Below, one piece after another: positions 32,986 through 44,335 of a DNA stretch of 64,000 nt. The first letter of the stretch is position 1, and every line of letters begins with the position of its first letter. Under the pieces are notes generated by a model, which made no database searches, was not told the origin of the DNA, and saw only the letters and a list, made by a program, of their open reading frames with translations. Source of the DNA: Dryocosmus kuriphilus (lineage: Eukaryota > Arthropoda > Insecta > Hymenoptera > Cynipidae); assembly GCA_038277395.1 (NCBI GenBank), contig CM076196.1:95982385-96046384 (forward strand). Direction: 5' to 3'. Made by a program: the position numbers and the translations under genes.

Positions 32986-33977
32986 GAGTGTGCCAAAAAA
33001 AGTGAAGTTTCGAATTTCGTATCACACTAGCAGTCTTTTAGGATAAGAAAACTCCGCTTTTTTAATGAAATTTTGTAACCACAATTAAATGGTACGCTTT
33101 GAATCTTAATTATTCTTTATGAAACTGGTGTTAAAATTTGAGAACATATGAACAATGTCATTATGATGTCCGGCTTTGTCATTAATACTTCTACCAGTAA
33201 AGCTGGCCCTATTCTTCAGTGGTGAATGACCCCAACATGATTAGATCAGTTAGAAGTTTCTCAGCTACTCGACGAAGCGTACAATTGAAAATACGGTAGA
33301 CTCTGGCAAAGCCACGGGTGCTCGAGACAGCCGTACTCACAACGCGCCCGCTTGGTTAAGCGACGCCCTTATCGTTTGGCGGGAAAGATCTCTAAGAAGC
33401 GTTGGCGGATTGCTTGAATATCGACTCGGGCGCGTGCATCTAACGCCAAGCTGGAGCCGCTTCGTGAATTTAAAGATAGTGGAAGGGGGAGATACCTAAC
33501 GAAAAATGCTCATTGCGGAGAAGGCGCTTTGTGGCGATTTGTTATTTCATAAGTTTCCGTAACTAAATATTTATAATTCAAGGTCATATTTGAAACACAT
33601 ATTCTTAAATCCCTAAAGAATTTTTTGCAACAAGTTTGAAAGTAAAACACTTAATAGATAATTTTATCAATATAATTTGCAGTTTTAAAGAGACCAATGG
33701 AATATCATTTGTCAATCCATGAAGAAGCGATGGTTCAAAAATGGGTCAAATCGTTAAAAATTGAGTGTTTTATTTTCGATGTGTTTTAAATTTGAAAATA
33801 AAAAAATATTTTCATATATGTAAAAACGACAAAAACTCCATAAGAAATTACAATTCAAAGTGTACCATCTAATTTTTGTTGAAGAAATTTAAAAAAAAAA
33901 AAAAAAGGAACAATCAGGGAACAGTCTGACTGCTAGTGTGATACGAAATTCAAAACTTCAATTTTTTTGTCAAACCC
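32986..33977. mobile_element. TA-flanked TIR element, 992 bp, no clear transposase
   Basis: TA at 32,984-32,985 and 33,978-33,979. The ends are inverted repeats of about 50 bp: GAGTGTGCCAAAAAAAGTGA ... TATCACACTAGCAGTC on the left, the complement on the right. TA duplication and size suggest a Tc1/mariner-type non-autonomous element. A GC-rich patch at 33,290-33,470 reads RARLVKRRPYRLAGKISKKR, basic like a transposase DNA-binding segment, but too little to name. Confidence 0.75.
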
Positions 33978-34072
33978 TACGTGCCAAATCTTCGCACTAA
34001 ATCGAACCACTCCTAGTCAGCTTTTAGAAAAAGGAGTGTCGGTTGATACTTGTTTTTGTTTTGTTATTACAG

Positions 34073-34912
34073 GCTGTTGATTTGCTTTATCGGTGCCTGG
34101 CCCCGCATGGCTCCACTAAACCTGTAAGGCATGGTTTCTTTTGGGTTTTAAAAGTGGTCCATATTTTTTATTGTGATTGCTCTATCTTAATGTTTCTTTT
34201 TTAGACTAAACTTGAGGAGGATTTTGCAAACGAAGAGTTAAGATTGGAACCAACATTAGCCAACTCTGCAAACAATGCGAATTCTATTATGACACCATTG
34301 TCCGTTATTCTACCATCTCTATCGCCGAAACCTGCAAACAACGAAGAATCTTCAGTATCTATGCTAATTCCTGTTACCCATTCTCCATCAGTTACGGTTG
34401 GAACAGCTCTTCTGCCAGCAACTCAACAGATCGTTACAGTAGCTCTTGATACAGAGGCACCAGTGGATGTTGATTCTACATTTGCACCTAAATACTCACC
34501 TGTTTCTGTGTTCACTGATAAATCTCAACTTCTGGTGCAATTATCCCGGTCAGGTAGCTTAATTCAGCCATCAGTTTCCAAGAGCTATCAGACTCAAGCA
34601 TCAATGCCTATTTTAAATATTTTTGAATCGACAGAACATATAGATTTACAAAGCAACCAGGTTACCAATGGAAAGAAGGCGCATAATCATACGAGTTTCA
34701 CTAGTCCTATTAGTCGTCAGATGAAAAGAAACAAACATGATTTTGCTCAAGAATTTTCAACTGCTATACAGGTCGAAGCAACTACTACGTCTACACCATA
34801 TCCACATTTTGAGGATATTTCTTGGTCGAATTGCCATCCAGAACCATTAGCAGTGAGCCGATGGCTGCGCATTACATCTAGCCGTAAGCAGTATAATTTC
34901 AATATTCACTGA
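34073..34912 (+). CDS. last two exons of a putative host gene, product unknown
   Basis: Exon A is 34,073-34,123 (51 bases, between acceptor 'gttattacag' and donor 'gtaagg') and reads AVDLLYRCLAPHGSTKP. Exon B starts at 34,205 after 'cttttttag', stays in the same phase (TKLEEDFANEELRLEPTLAN...) and runs to a TGA at 34,910. Total about 252 residues are visible; earlier exons must lie further left, possibly beyond the transposons. The protein is Ser/Thr/Pro-rich and looks disordered, with a basic patch SRQMKRNKHDF and no transmembrane segment. The in-phase splice sites and a balanced codon composition are the reasons to believe it. I do not recognise the family. Confidence 0.55.
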
Positions 34913-35424
34913 CATAAGACCCCTCCCACTCCAGGCTGAGGACTGATTGCCACGTGTATTATCTACCTCTCTTGTTATTTTCGTTAACATTACGTCTGAA
35001 GCCTGACGAGAAGGGATTTTTGTTATACGATGTATTTTCCAGTTTTTAACGTATAGTGACAAAATACTCTCATTCGTATGACTTCCAAATACATTCATAC
35101 TATATAGAGATTAGGGCTGTGCAATTTTGTTCTGGAATAATATTCATATATTTTTTAAAGGTCCAAAGATAGAAATTTAGGACTTCTTGAACCATTAGAA
35201 CTTTGTTTTAAAAGTTAATCCAATAATTAGGTCAATTGAGTTGTTAACGATGGCAGCCTATTTCAATAGGAGTAAATGGTCTAAAGTGACATGTCTTTCA
35301 CAACACCATTTCATTCGATTAAGCTATTTTCAAAAAGTTTTGCAGTTGTAGACGACTTCCTCTTAAATAATTTTTTCCAAATTTATGCTTAAGACTTTAG
35401 ACATTTAGTATAACCTTTACCTAT
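34913..35424. other. possible 3' untranslated region and spacer
   Basis: Follows the stop of the putative host gene. No clear AATAAA in the first 200 bases; nothing else recognised. Confidence 0.3.
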
Positions 35425-35570
35425 ATATGGACATCCATATGAAAAAAGCCCTTCTGGTCGGTGTAGACTTGCGTAAAGCGTCATACAGTCGGACAAATTC
35501 CTGACGTTTCAAGCCCAAGATGAACTCTTTAGGTTGAAAAACTTGTCGCGAGGGAATTTTTGGAATTGAA
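35425..35570. mobile_element. partial copy of the ATATGGAC MITE family
   Basis: Begins 'atatatggacatccatatgaa' then 'gcccttctggtcgg', as at 9,984, and includes 'caagcccaagatgaac' and 'ttaggttgaaaaac', which match the inside of the split element near 10,165-10,210 in opposite orientation. The far end is not found. Confidence 0.6.
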
Positions 35571-35950
35571 ACCTCGAAAAACAACCGGAAAAACTAATCC
35601 GAAAAAGTTGGTCAATTTCGTTCGATGCAAATCGATTGAAAATTAATCCGACTGTATCCGAACTTCCAATGCAAATGAATCCGAACTCGCATTAATCTAA
35701 ACTAAACTTTCAATCTGAATGAATCTGAGTTCTAATTGAATCGGATTTATTCTGATTGAAAATTTGCTTCGGATTGATTCGAATTAACTCGGATTGAGTT
35801 GGATTAATTTTAAACCGATTTGCATCGAACGAGATTCAAAACTTTTTTTGGATTGGTTCAGAATGAATCGCATTCAGATGGATACAGATATCGGAATGAA
35901 TCTCAATAGTTCATACTGAGCCAGATTGAATTCCAATCCTAAAGTTTCGC
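35571..35950. repeat. AATCCGA-type minisatellite inside an inverted pair
   Basis: Irregular short units (gaatccgaa, attgaatcgg, gattgattcg) fill the interval. 'tcgttcgatgcaaatcgatt' at 35,618 is inverted at 35,815-35,834. The style matches the ttcgaa minisatellites at 20.7 kb and 29.8 kb. Confidence 0.6.
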
Positions 35951-36722
35951 CAGGGCGTTTAATTAAAATTAAAATGTACGCTAGCTGTTTAATTACAGGG
36001 TAAACTATCGTTGACTACTTGCATTTTTAGCGTGAGATTAGCGATCTTAATCCACTTCCAAAAACTGGTTATTAGTTAACCCCGATTTTCGGTTCTCTTC
36101 GATGGTGGTCGAGAATTAACAATAGATTATGTGACAGTGTTTTCTTTAATTAAAGAAATCTGGTCACTTCGAGCAGAAAAATGGCAGGGAAAAAATTAAC
36201 AACTTTTTTTGCTGCTATTTGGTAGAAAAAACTGTTTTAGGCACATATAATACATATTTTTGACAATTATTTTCCACTCTTTTGAAGTAATGATTTACTT
36301 GACAAGACGTTACCGTTCATATTTTTCAGTAGTAATAACGGGAAAAAGTACTTTATGCCCTCTTTTGGAAACTATATGGATAATATTCTGTGCATAGTGG
36401 TCAAAAAGGTCATTTTTTACAGTTCTATCTAATCCAATCGATCAGTCTCTTTATTTTTGCAGTAAATATTTAATAATGTTTTGACAAAAGATTGTTAAAA
36501 ATACGCGTTATGTGTGTTTATGAAATAAACTGTTGATACACAATCTGTGTGTCAACCATTTTTATAATTTACCCTGAATCTTATGCGTCATAGTGTAGTC
36601 ATATATGTGTGAGGCTCAATAGCAGAAACTAGGCTGATGGAGCTTTCAGATATTCACACCTATCACTCGTTCACTTTACAAAGGCCGCTCTGAAACAATA
36701 AGACTGCTTATAAATTATTATA
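35951..36722. other. AT-rich interval, nothing recognised
   Basis: No coding or repeat signal strong enough to report. Confidence 0.4.
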
Positions 36723-36972
36723 TAGTAAAAGTCCGGTAAATCACAGTCCGATAAGTCCCGATTCCCTTTACGGCTTCATTACATCTACTTTCACGCACAC
36801 TAATTTGATGCTTCCACTATGTACATGCGATCACAAACTGCGCCTGCGCTCGTCGATTGCGCCTGCTGATACTATAATAACATCTACTGGAAGGGGCATT
36901 CATTAGGCCTCAAATTCCTAGAATTTTACGCTCCTACCGCCCCGAAGTGTGAAACTTATGGGACTTCTACTG
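36723..36972. mobile_element. 250-bp pogo-type MITE
   Basis: TA flanks both ends. The right end, complemented, reads CAGTAGAAGTCCCATAAG; the left end reads TAGTAAAAGTCCGGTAAATC. Terminal CAGTA...GAAGTCC with TA duplication is typical of pogo/Tigger-related small elements. It could be cut by a pogo transposase such as the relative at 9.4 kb. Confidence 0.5.
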
Positions 36973-37424
36973 TATAAATACTTTGATGTTTTGACTATAC
37001 ATACGTAGAGTACATTTTAATATATTAATACAAATTAGCGTAAGCTGCAGTTGAAGGTGAGTGCGTGATATCTCTCGTAATTTACATATTAGTGAGTTGT
37101 ATTTTGACTTAAGTTGCTTGGAATATTTTAGCAAGTACAATAGAGTAATAAATAACGATGACAAAATTAAAATTTATTAGTTCTTAACCAATACTGCTAG
37201 GAGTCCGATTGGTGAAAATGTTATTGCGATGCCACAGCCCGATAGTATCACTAACCTGTGTTATGTCCCTAGATTGGACATATGCGAGTGATGAGCATTG
37301 AATGTTGGCAGTCTTGCTTTCAATGTTTATCATTCGCGCACACAATATGTCTAATCCAGAGGTTATGAACAGACTCTTCAGCTATGATTTCCCACTGTGA
37401 CCTCAAACTAACATGCTATATGTA

Positions 37425-37650
37425 AGTGTAAATGAAATTGATCTGCTCTCGAATGCTTTTAATAGTGTAAATCAGATGTTAAAATTTGCTTTAAAAATCG
37501 AAAAAGAAGGAAGTTAATTTTCTGGATGTAATGTTGATAAAAACAGATAAAGGGAAAATTATTTGGGATTGGTGCAGAAAACTGTCTTTTTCTGGGAATA
37601 CACTTAGTTTCCTTTCCATTCATGTATGTTATCTAAAATTATATCACCAT
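37425..37650 (+). pseudogene. Penelope-like RT scrap
   Basis: NEIDLLSNAFNSVNQMLKFA, then after a frameshift EVNFLDVMLIKTDKGKIIWD and WCRKLSFSGNTLSFLS. This is the end of the RT palm and thumb of Penelope-like elements (NFLD...RK...SG motifs), the same region as 46,380-46,520 of the larger element but a different subfamily. Nothing else of the element is present. Confidence 0.65.
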
Positions 37651-37844
37651 GATTTTCATTAGAAGAATCTAGATCTTTGTAACAGATTTTTTTTTTCTAA
37701 ACCATTATTCCTTAACAATTATTCATAAATATATATTCATAACAGAATTTATCAAATAAAGATAAATGATAAGAGTCAAAGAAGCAATGACAACACAGGC
37801 CAACATTTGATCTAAGCCGGAGCATCAGACCTGACTGGTATATA

Positions 37845-38625
37845 AGGGTCTTTCGGGACGCCGTTCACGAATCCGAGGTCTGTTGACCTCCATCACGTCA
37901 GATTTAAGGTCAGTCAGTTGAAGGTCAAATCGCGGTGAATCAAGAGAAAAATCTGAAAAAAAATCTCGTGTACGTTTTTTGGGTCGCTCAATCCGAATAC
38001 GACATGTTCTTGACCCTGCGAGGTCACCTGAAGGTCATTTCAAGGTTATTTCAGTGTCAGTTCAAGGTTCAATCAGAAAAAACTTTCAGAAAGATCTGAA
38101 AAAAGTCATATAAAGGGCCGCTGATCACGAATCCGAAGACGGACGGTTAACCTCCATCACTTCAGGTTCAAGGTCATTTAAAGGTCAATTCGCGGGGAAT
38201 CAGGAAACAAATTTGAAAAAAATCACATGTATGTTTTTTGGGACGCTGAATCCGAATATGACATGTGCTTGGCCCTGCGAGGTCACCTGAAGGTCTTTTG
38301 AAGGTTATTTCAGGGTCAGTTCAAGGTTAAATCAGAGAAATCTTTCAGAAAATTCTGAAAAAAATCTCATGTACGTTTTTGAGTCGCTGAATCCGAATAT
38401 GACATGTGCTTGACCCTACAAGGTCACTTGAAGCTTATTTCAAGGTTGTTTCAGGGTCAGTTCAAGATTAAATCAGAAAAACCTTAAGGTTAAGGTGTCA
38501 ATAAATGTTGGATAAAATCTAAGAATATCTAAGGACTCCGATTCCGGGATTATTTTAACCTCAATGGTTACTCAGAGTTCATTTTAAGGTAATTTTAAGG
38601 TCATATTAAGGTCAAACTGAGACAG
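37845..38625 (+). repeat. satellite with AAGGTCA half-sites at 11-bp spacing
   Basis: Units of about 257 and 141 bases repeat: the phrase 'gctgaatccgaatatgacat' recurs at about 37,984 (variant), 38,241 and 38,381. Within each unit is an 11-bp tandem array such as GAGGTCACCTG AAGGTCATTTC AAGGTTATTTC AGGGTCAGTTC AAGGTT. A further 11-bp run with TTTTAAGGTCA units occurs at 38,589-38,622. AGGTCA is the nuclear-receptor half-site. No coding. Confidence 0.8.
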
Positions 38626-39089
38626 AACTATGAAACAACTGAAAAAATTGACCGAATAGTTGATGGGACGTGAGAACTACAGCGCGCTTAATCTCTTAGC
38701 AGTGTATCTGCGTTCAACATTTAGTGTTGCGTCTCGAGTTAAGACAAGGATAGAGTGATAGAGTGAAAATAAGAAATTAAGAGAGGCTAGTTTCGCTGGT
38801 TATTGTCAGAGTGGTAAGTTCTGGCCAATTATTTGTGTGGGTTGTTGTCACTTATCAATCCTATGCGGATTGTGTAATTGTAAACGATAGTAATGCACAG
38901 TGATATGGAATAAAATATGTTTATTATAATAGCAATAGTATTAGATGACAGGTTCAGAAAGTTATAAAGTTATTATTTATGATTTACCTTTTGTCTAAAA
39001 GGGCAATAGAGAGGTTGGTTCGTCGTTTGCGTCTCTATTCCGAATTGTTAACGACAAAAGCACTTCACAGAGGGTAGTTGGCAAATTGT

Positions 39090-39318
39090 TTGTAACTTGA
39101 GGTTATTTAACTGATTTCAGAGGACTACGTTGTACAATTGTAATTACTTGTTACTTGAGGTTATTTAACTGATTTCAGAGGACAATTTTTACAGAGTGAA
39201 ATACTTAAATAAGTAACTACTTGCACTTGTACTTGAGGTTATTTAACTGATTTCAGAGGACTACGTTTTACAATTGTAAACACTTGTAACTTGAGGTTAT
39301 TTAACTGATAGGACGACG
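39090..39318 (+). repeat. tandem repeat, four copies
   Basis: 'cttgaggttatttaactgat' occurs at about 39,097, 39,156, 39,233 and 39,291; three copies continue 'ttcagaggac'. Spacing varies (58-78 bases) and spacers share 'tacaattgtaa'. It lies downstream of a possible 5' exon ending at a gtaagt donor (38,811). Confidence 0.8.
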
Positions 39319-39409
39319 TGTACAGTAACGGCGCGGAACATAAGGCAATCCTAGGAGCAAGCTGGGGGTTTAAATACCCTCGAGCTTTCCTTGTAAGGAT
39401 AGGGGTTTA

Positions 39410-39520
39410 CATAAAAGTCACGTATGCTTGCAAAGCTTTGCATAGGCACGTACGCTTTGCAAAACTGTGCATCGACACGTACGCTGTGTAAAACTGTGCA
39501 TCGGCATGTGCGCTCGGGCG
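39410..39520 (+). repeat. tandem repeat of about 35 bp, three copies
   Basis: Units of the form 'cacgtacgctttgcaaaact' 'gtgcatcg' repeat with variation (cacgtatgct, cacgtacgct, cacgtacgct, catgtgcgct). Reads as a Cys-rich peptide on the minus strand, which is an artefact. Confidence 0.7.
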
Positions 39521-39569
39521 ATCTCGAATGACGAATCAGCGGCATTGTATAATTAATAATATGCATATG

Positions 39570-40670
39570 AATCTTTTCATTTTACAGAATTCTATTTGAT
39601 TTGTTATGTGGATTCACAAAAATCAAACATAACCCCTCTGATACGTATGTCCGTTATTGATTGATTATTTATCGATTATTAGTGGATTTGATTTACAATC
39701 TACCTTTTTTATTGCCCTTTCAATTCTTACTTATATAATAGTTATCGATATTTCAATGATTCGACTTTATTCGTTAAGCAGTCTAGCCTTATAATTGCTT
39801 ATCTTTAAATTAAAGATTGGTCTTTCAGTTATTAAGTGCAATGATACAAACTAAATAAATCTAGCTATTATGAGTATCTTATCAACGCTGACTTATCCAC
39901 ATTACCTAAGGTTGCTCTGTATGTGGTAATGCATTTTTATTATCGTGAGTTTGCTTCTTTATCTTTTCACTTGCTTATGCGACCTTGCTATGGTATAGCA
40001 GTTCTAACCGGTTTTGTCTTTACTACTTTATCGACCACAATACACTTATCTTATGTTGACATATGCTCGAGTGAGTTCAGTCAGTTTTTAATGGAGCATT
40101 TGTCATGGTAATGCAGTAAGTCAGATTCCCTGTTACCATATGTTACATTAGAATAAAAATTTTTTATACAGAATAATTTCAGGATGTAGCAGTCCTTCTT
40201 TCTTAGAAATATTAAACGTCCTCGATGAATCCACTGATACAGTTTAATGTAATATCCGTGGAGAATGCATGGGAATTTATTTATTATTGAACATTATTGC
40301 ATTATTGAAACGAAGTTCCTTACTTAATTTTTTCTTTGTCTGGCAGTAAACGCTCTTTGATTTTGTGGGTGCGTATACATAGTTTGATCTAATTCCATAT
40401 AAAATTCTGAGTGTCAGCAATTGTAATTCTGAATTTATGTTATACGGTGTAATTGACTACGTTAGTGAATATAAATGTATCTGTGATATACGTGTGTAAG
40501 GTAAGTGTAATATTATATCCTACGGCTTGTTCTTCCCTTTCTTTTAATGGTCCAGTTTTTCACATCTTTTGATTCTTCACAAAGGTCTTGCTGCTATCAT
40601 CAATTTTTATATGTAAACTTTGATTCACCTAAGCATGAGTGTTGCAGTACAATCCTCCAGTTATAGACGA
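39570..40670. other. non-coding interval, possible intron
   Basis: AT-rich. Holds a GTAAGTG donor-like site at 40,500. If the signals at 38,811 and 40,672-42,210 belong to one transcript, this would be intron; not proven. Confidence 0.3.
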
Positions 40671-40671
40671 G

Positions 40672-42210
40672 CATGTCAAGTGAACGTTGTTCTTCCACGG
40701 CGTCCACGATGCTTTACAAAGAATTTTGTGAACTCAACGGTTTGCCTCTGTGTTTAGTAAAGGGGAGTACAGTGATCGGTGCCTCTGGTGAGTATCAAAT
40801 TATGAATAGTTTTATATCTGTATGATTTTTCTTTAGCGTTCCTTTTCTCATTAGTAGCCGAGATTACGTCGTGATGTCATCTTCATTGAATCCGTCAGAT
40901 ACCTTCGCGATTTTACTACGTCAGATTTTTGGCGAATCGTCAGGTTCTCCTGAATACATCGTGTGCGTTGAACACAATTTTGTATTAGTAAACGACCATG
41001 TGGGTGATAATTTAGTTGAATCTTCGATACAAAATTTTGATTTAGGACTTTTGGACTCGGTTCCAGAGAGTGTTATTACGAATTTGAATACGTTGGAGCG
41101 GGATAATGTGAAATTGCGGATTTCAGAAATTGAAAATGCAGTGGGAATTTTTCAAATCGCTATTTGGGAGTTCCTCGACTAGAAGTGGCTCGGCTTCTTT
41201 CAATTTTGTGCCGGAGTTTGCTAAATCGGCCCGTTTCCGAGACAGACTTCACTATAGTTCGATGGCTTGACCATAGGCGTAACGGGTTGTTGATACGTGT
41301 TCCTTGTTTGGTTTTAAGAAATGACATTTTGCAGCAGGCTGATAATTTTAGTTTTTACGGCGTTAAAATTGATCTCGCTTAGTGCTTTTACCTTTTTTCT
41401 CTTTATTAATTACCTTGTATTTGGTTTTCCTTTTCTATATTTTTATTTTTATTTTATTTCCAGATGATGCCGTTGAGGTGGAACAGGAGTTGCGGCCGCA
41501 TAGATCATCCTGGTCTGCCTTTTTGGCACAGCTATTGATGCTCAATACTGGGCTTGGAGTTCTTTTGGATACTGTGCGAGATTCTTTTGACGCCAAGACC
41601 GGCTGTCTTTCATCCTCAGGAGTCGCCAGATGTGGTGTTATCAAAGTCAATAGAGGACAGGGGCGCCCCCGGAAGTCTATGACGTCGTCTACTTCCGTAC
41701 AGCAGGATCTTACGCAATCTTGCCACTCATTACTTTGCCAAGCGCGAGAATTACACGACGTTATCCATTCGCGCTTGTCTTCGAGGAGCATTCCCGTCTC
41801 TCGGCCTTGCACTCACGTGCAAGGTGACTCATCTGTCTGCCTTGAGTAAGTCCTCTGATTCACACTTGTTTCTTTTATATTATGATCTCGGGTTACCCTT
41901 TTATCTTATCTTCTGTCCTTTGTTTTCTTTCAACCAAGAAGGAACCAGTTATCGGTTTTGTCTCTGTGGGAGATTTATTAGGATGGGATGGGCGAAATTC
42001 AAATTCAGTTGCGGAACGGAGCATCACGATCCAGCAGGTGATTAACATTTTTTTTCTAATTTTTACTTGTAATATTAGTTTCTTTGATTTTCGGATTTCT
42101 AATTATTTTCGTTGAATTTTCTGTTTTCAGTTCCCAAAATCGAGGAGGTATGGCTCGATGACTATCTGAAGTGTGCGCACTTTGAAGATGTTCCGGGCCC
42201 CACCTGTTAA
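40672..42210 (+). pseudogene. ORFs with splice-like borders, unknown product (decayed gene or exons)
   Basis: Segments: ATG 40,672-40,786 before a perfect gtgagt donor (MSSERCSSTASTMLYKEFCE...); an open frame 40,850-41,162 (SSLNPSDTFAILLRQIFGES...) continued in another frame to 41,380 (VPRLEVARLLSILCRSLLNR...); 41,464-41,845 after a 'tttatttccag' acceptor, with RGQGRPRKSM (AT-hook-like) and ending at gtaagt; 41,936-42,040 (KEPVIGFVSVGDLLGWDGRN); and 42,131-42,210 after 'tctgttttcag' (EEVWLDDYLKCAHFEDVPGP, stop). Codon use is gene-like, but exon phases do not all join and there is at least one frameshift. I do not recognise it. It may be a decayed domesticated gene. Confidence 0.35.
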
Positions 42211-43417
42211 TTGTGACCGTGTTGTGGTATGGTGTGTACTCATTTTATATATTGTTTCCCTTTTTTAATCCTTTGTATTTCTTTTATTCATGTATTTATC
42301 TCGGTAAGTCTTTTTAAAATTATAAATCTCATAGAACCAAAATTTTTGCCGGACCAGTGACACTTATGGTAATGAGTATAATATATTCATATGTTTTTAA
42401 AGTAAGTGTATCATTGTAGTTTCATTGGTCCGCATTTGATGTCTACTTATTTACTTAATTGAAGACTCATGCTCCCTAAAATTTCTGCTCATTTCTTGAC
42501 AAAATACGGATTAAATGTAGCAAGTATTTTGTAATTGAGTATTAAACTGAACATTTTCATAAGAGTTTTTGCCAAGATAAAGAAAATTTCACATAAAACA
42601 GTAAAATCATAGGTCTTACCATTTTGTTATGGAACTAAATCGGATTAATTAATTTAAAACTAATTTTATCGATAGCTAGGAATTATTATATTTTTCTTAG
42701 CTTTTCATGCCAAATTTGCAAAGAAACAAGGGGAAAACCTCGCCAAGACAAAATCAAAAGATTACTTTCAGTTATCACGAAGTTTAGTCAACAAGGTGAA
42801 ATATTGTTTCAGCGAATCCCTCTCCCGGTCTCGTCTCAAATTTTTGTCTCATACTTATGTTTTCTTCTGTTTAATTCATGAAGCTCTAAGAATTTGTAAA
42901 ATTAGTGTGTACGTTTTTATAATTGAAGATATGGCTATTAGTTTTTTGTTATTAATTTCTAATTATCTTTGATTTGAAATGCCAGTTTTATCTGCCCACA
43001 CCAATTTTGAAACTCGTAGAATTTCATTGACAGAAGGTCGAGTTTCAATGATGAGCGCTTGTGTTTCAGGACATTTCACATTCCATTGTTAATTTTAACA
43101 TCATTTTTATTTAAATGCGTTTGAAACTCAAGCGATCACTTTTTAGCTGATTACAATTAAATTTTATGTCTTGATAGTGATTAATATTATTTTTGACATT
43201 TGTTTGATGTTGGCTTACATGTTTTCAGGAATATATATTCTTCTTTGTTGATTGTTCTTGAAATCTTTTCTTTTGTTTGGTTGCGTAGTTCTTAGCTTCG
43301 TAATCGCCATCTTGTCGGGTGACTCTTATCTTACTGCAGGCGTTTCTTTCCTTGTGGTAGTTGACATTAGGTTATTGCAGCGGCCATAATGAGTTGTGTT
43401 CCAGTGATGAATTCTAG
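42211..43417. other. non-coding interval before the Gypsy LTR
   Basis: AT-rich with pyrimidine-rich stretches; no gene or RNA recognised. Part may be 3' UTR of the preceding ORFs. Confidence 0.35.
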
Positions 43418-43638
43418 ATTCTAGAGAATTTTGTTTCAGTTAAAATTCGTATAGATAATATTTTAGACGGCAAATTCAGCACTCCTTAGCGTTTAATTTA
43501 GCTTCTATTCAGATCATTTATTTTTTTATATATTATATTATTATTATATTTATTATTATTATATTATATATATATATATATATATATATTATTATATTAT
43601 TTTATATAATATTTTTTTTTTATATATAGAACTTCTTT

Positions 43639-43709
<71 letters not shown>
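43418..43709 (+). repeat. Gypsy 5' LTR, first part, ending in a (TA)n tract
   Basis: From 'gattctagagaattttgttt' this matches 55,628 onward, including 'acggcaaattc', 'gcactccttagcgtttaatt'. A 23-base block around 55,675 is missing here. It ends in (TA)n (43,640-43,709), where the Penelope-like element begins. The rest of this LTR resumes at 51,026. Confidence 0.75.
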
Positions 43710-43712
<3 letters not shown>

Positions 43713-44335
43713 ATAATTGAAAAAGTGTTGCGGCCTTTGTTGGGTTTTTTGCTGTTTATTTTAAAAACTTCATTGTCAACATGTTTCGATTCAAATTTGA
43801 ATCCTATTCATGACATTTTTATAACATTTTACAAGCAGTAGTATAATAATCAAAATCAATGGAACATTCCGTATATTTTGTAGAGAACAGGTTTTATTCT
43901 GTGAAACCTAACCTGTACAAAAGATTATTCAAATTAGTGTATTGTAGAATGCAAAAAAGTTTGTATTATTATATCATTATTTAAAGGAAATTATTATTAC
44001 TTACGTTGGTGTCCACTTTGTTAAAGAAAAAGGTGTTTAAGTTAAAAAATAAGGAAAATTTTGTTAGAGCCGTGAGGTTTGTCCAATAAAAACGTCATGA
44101 CTGAAATTTTAGGTTAGCATCCTATAATACGTATATAGCTATAACCCGCGAAAAATGAGAAAAATTTGAAAATTTTTGAAAATTTAAAAATTATGAATGT
44201 GTGTAATTAAATTATTATAAATATTGCTAAGACCTTGAATGTCAGTTCTAAAATTAATAGAATTTATATCATGTTGTATATGAATCATTTCTAGAATTAA
44301 TCTTTTGTCCAGGTTAGGTTCTGTTTCTAAAATTT
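43709..44335 (-). repeat. Penelope terminal copy A (inverted)
   Basis: Complement of about 48,195-48,815. It includes the final coding segment on the minus strand (44,345-44,184: TEPNLDKRLILEMIHIQHDI to the stop after THIHNF), i.e. the end of the element's ORF after the GIY-YIG domain. Confidence 0.8.

Noticed and set aside
33290..33470. GC-rich basic patch considered as a Tc1 transposase fragment
   Set aside because: Only about 30 residues look basic and no DDE motif or recognised helix-turn-helix could be placed; reported only as a remark.
39090..39520. Regularly repeated units considered as a CRISPR array
   Set aside because: Spacers share sequence, repeats are not palindromic in the usual way, no cas genes, and the genome is eukaryotic.
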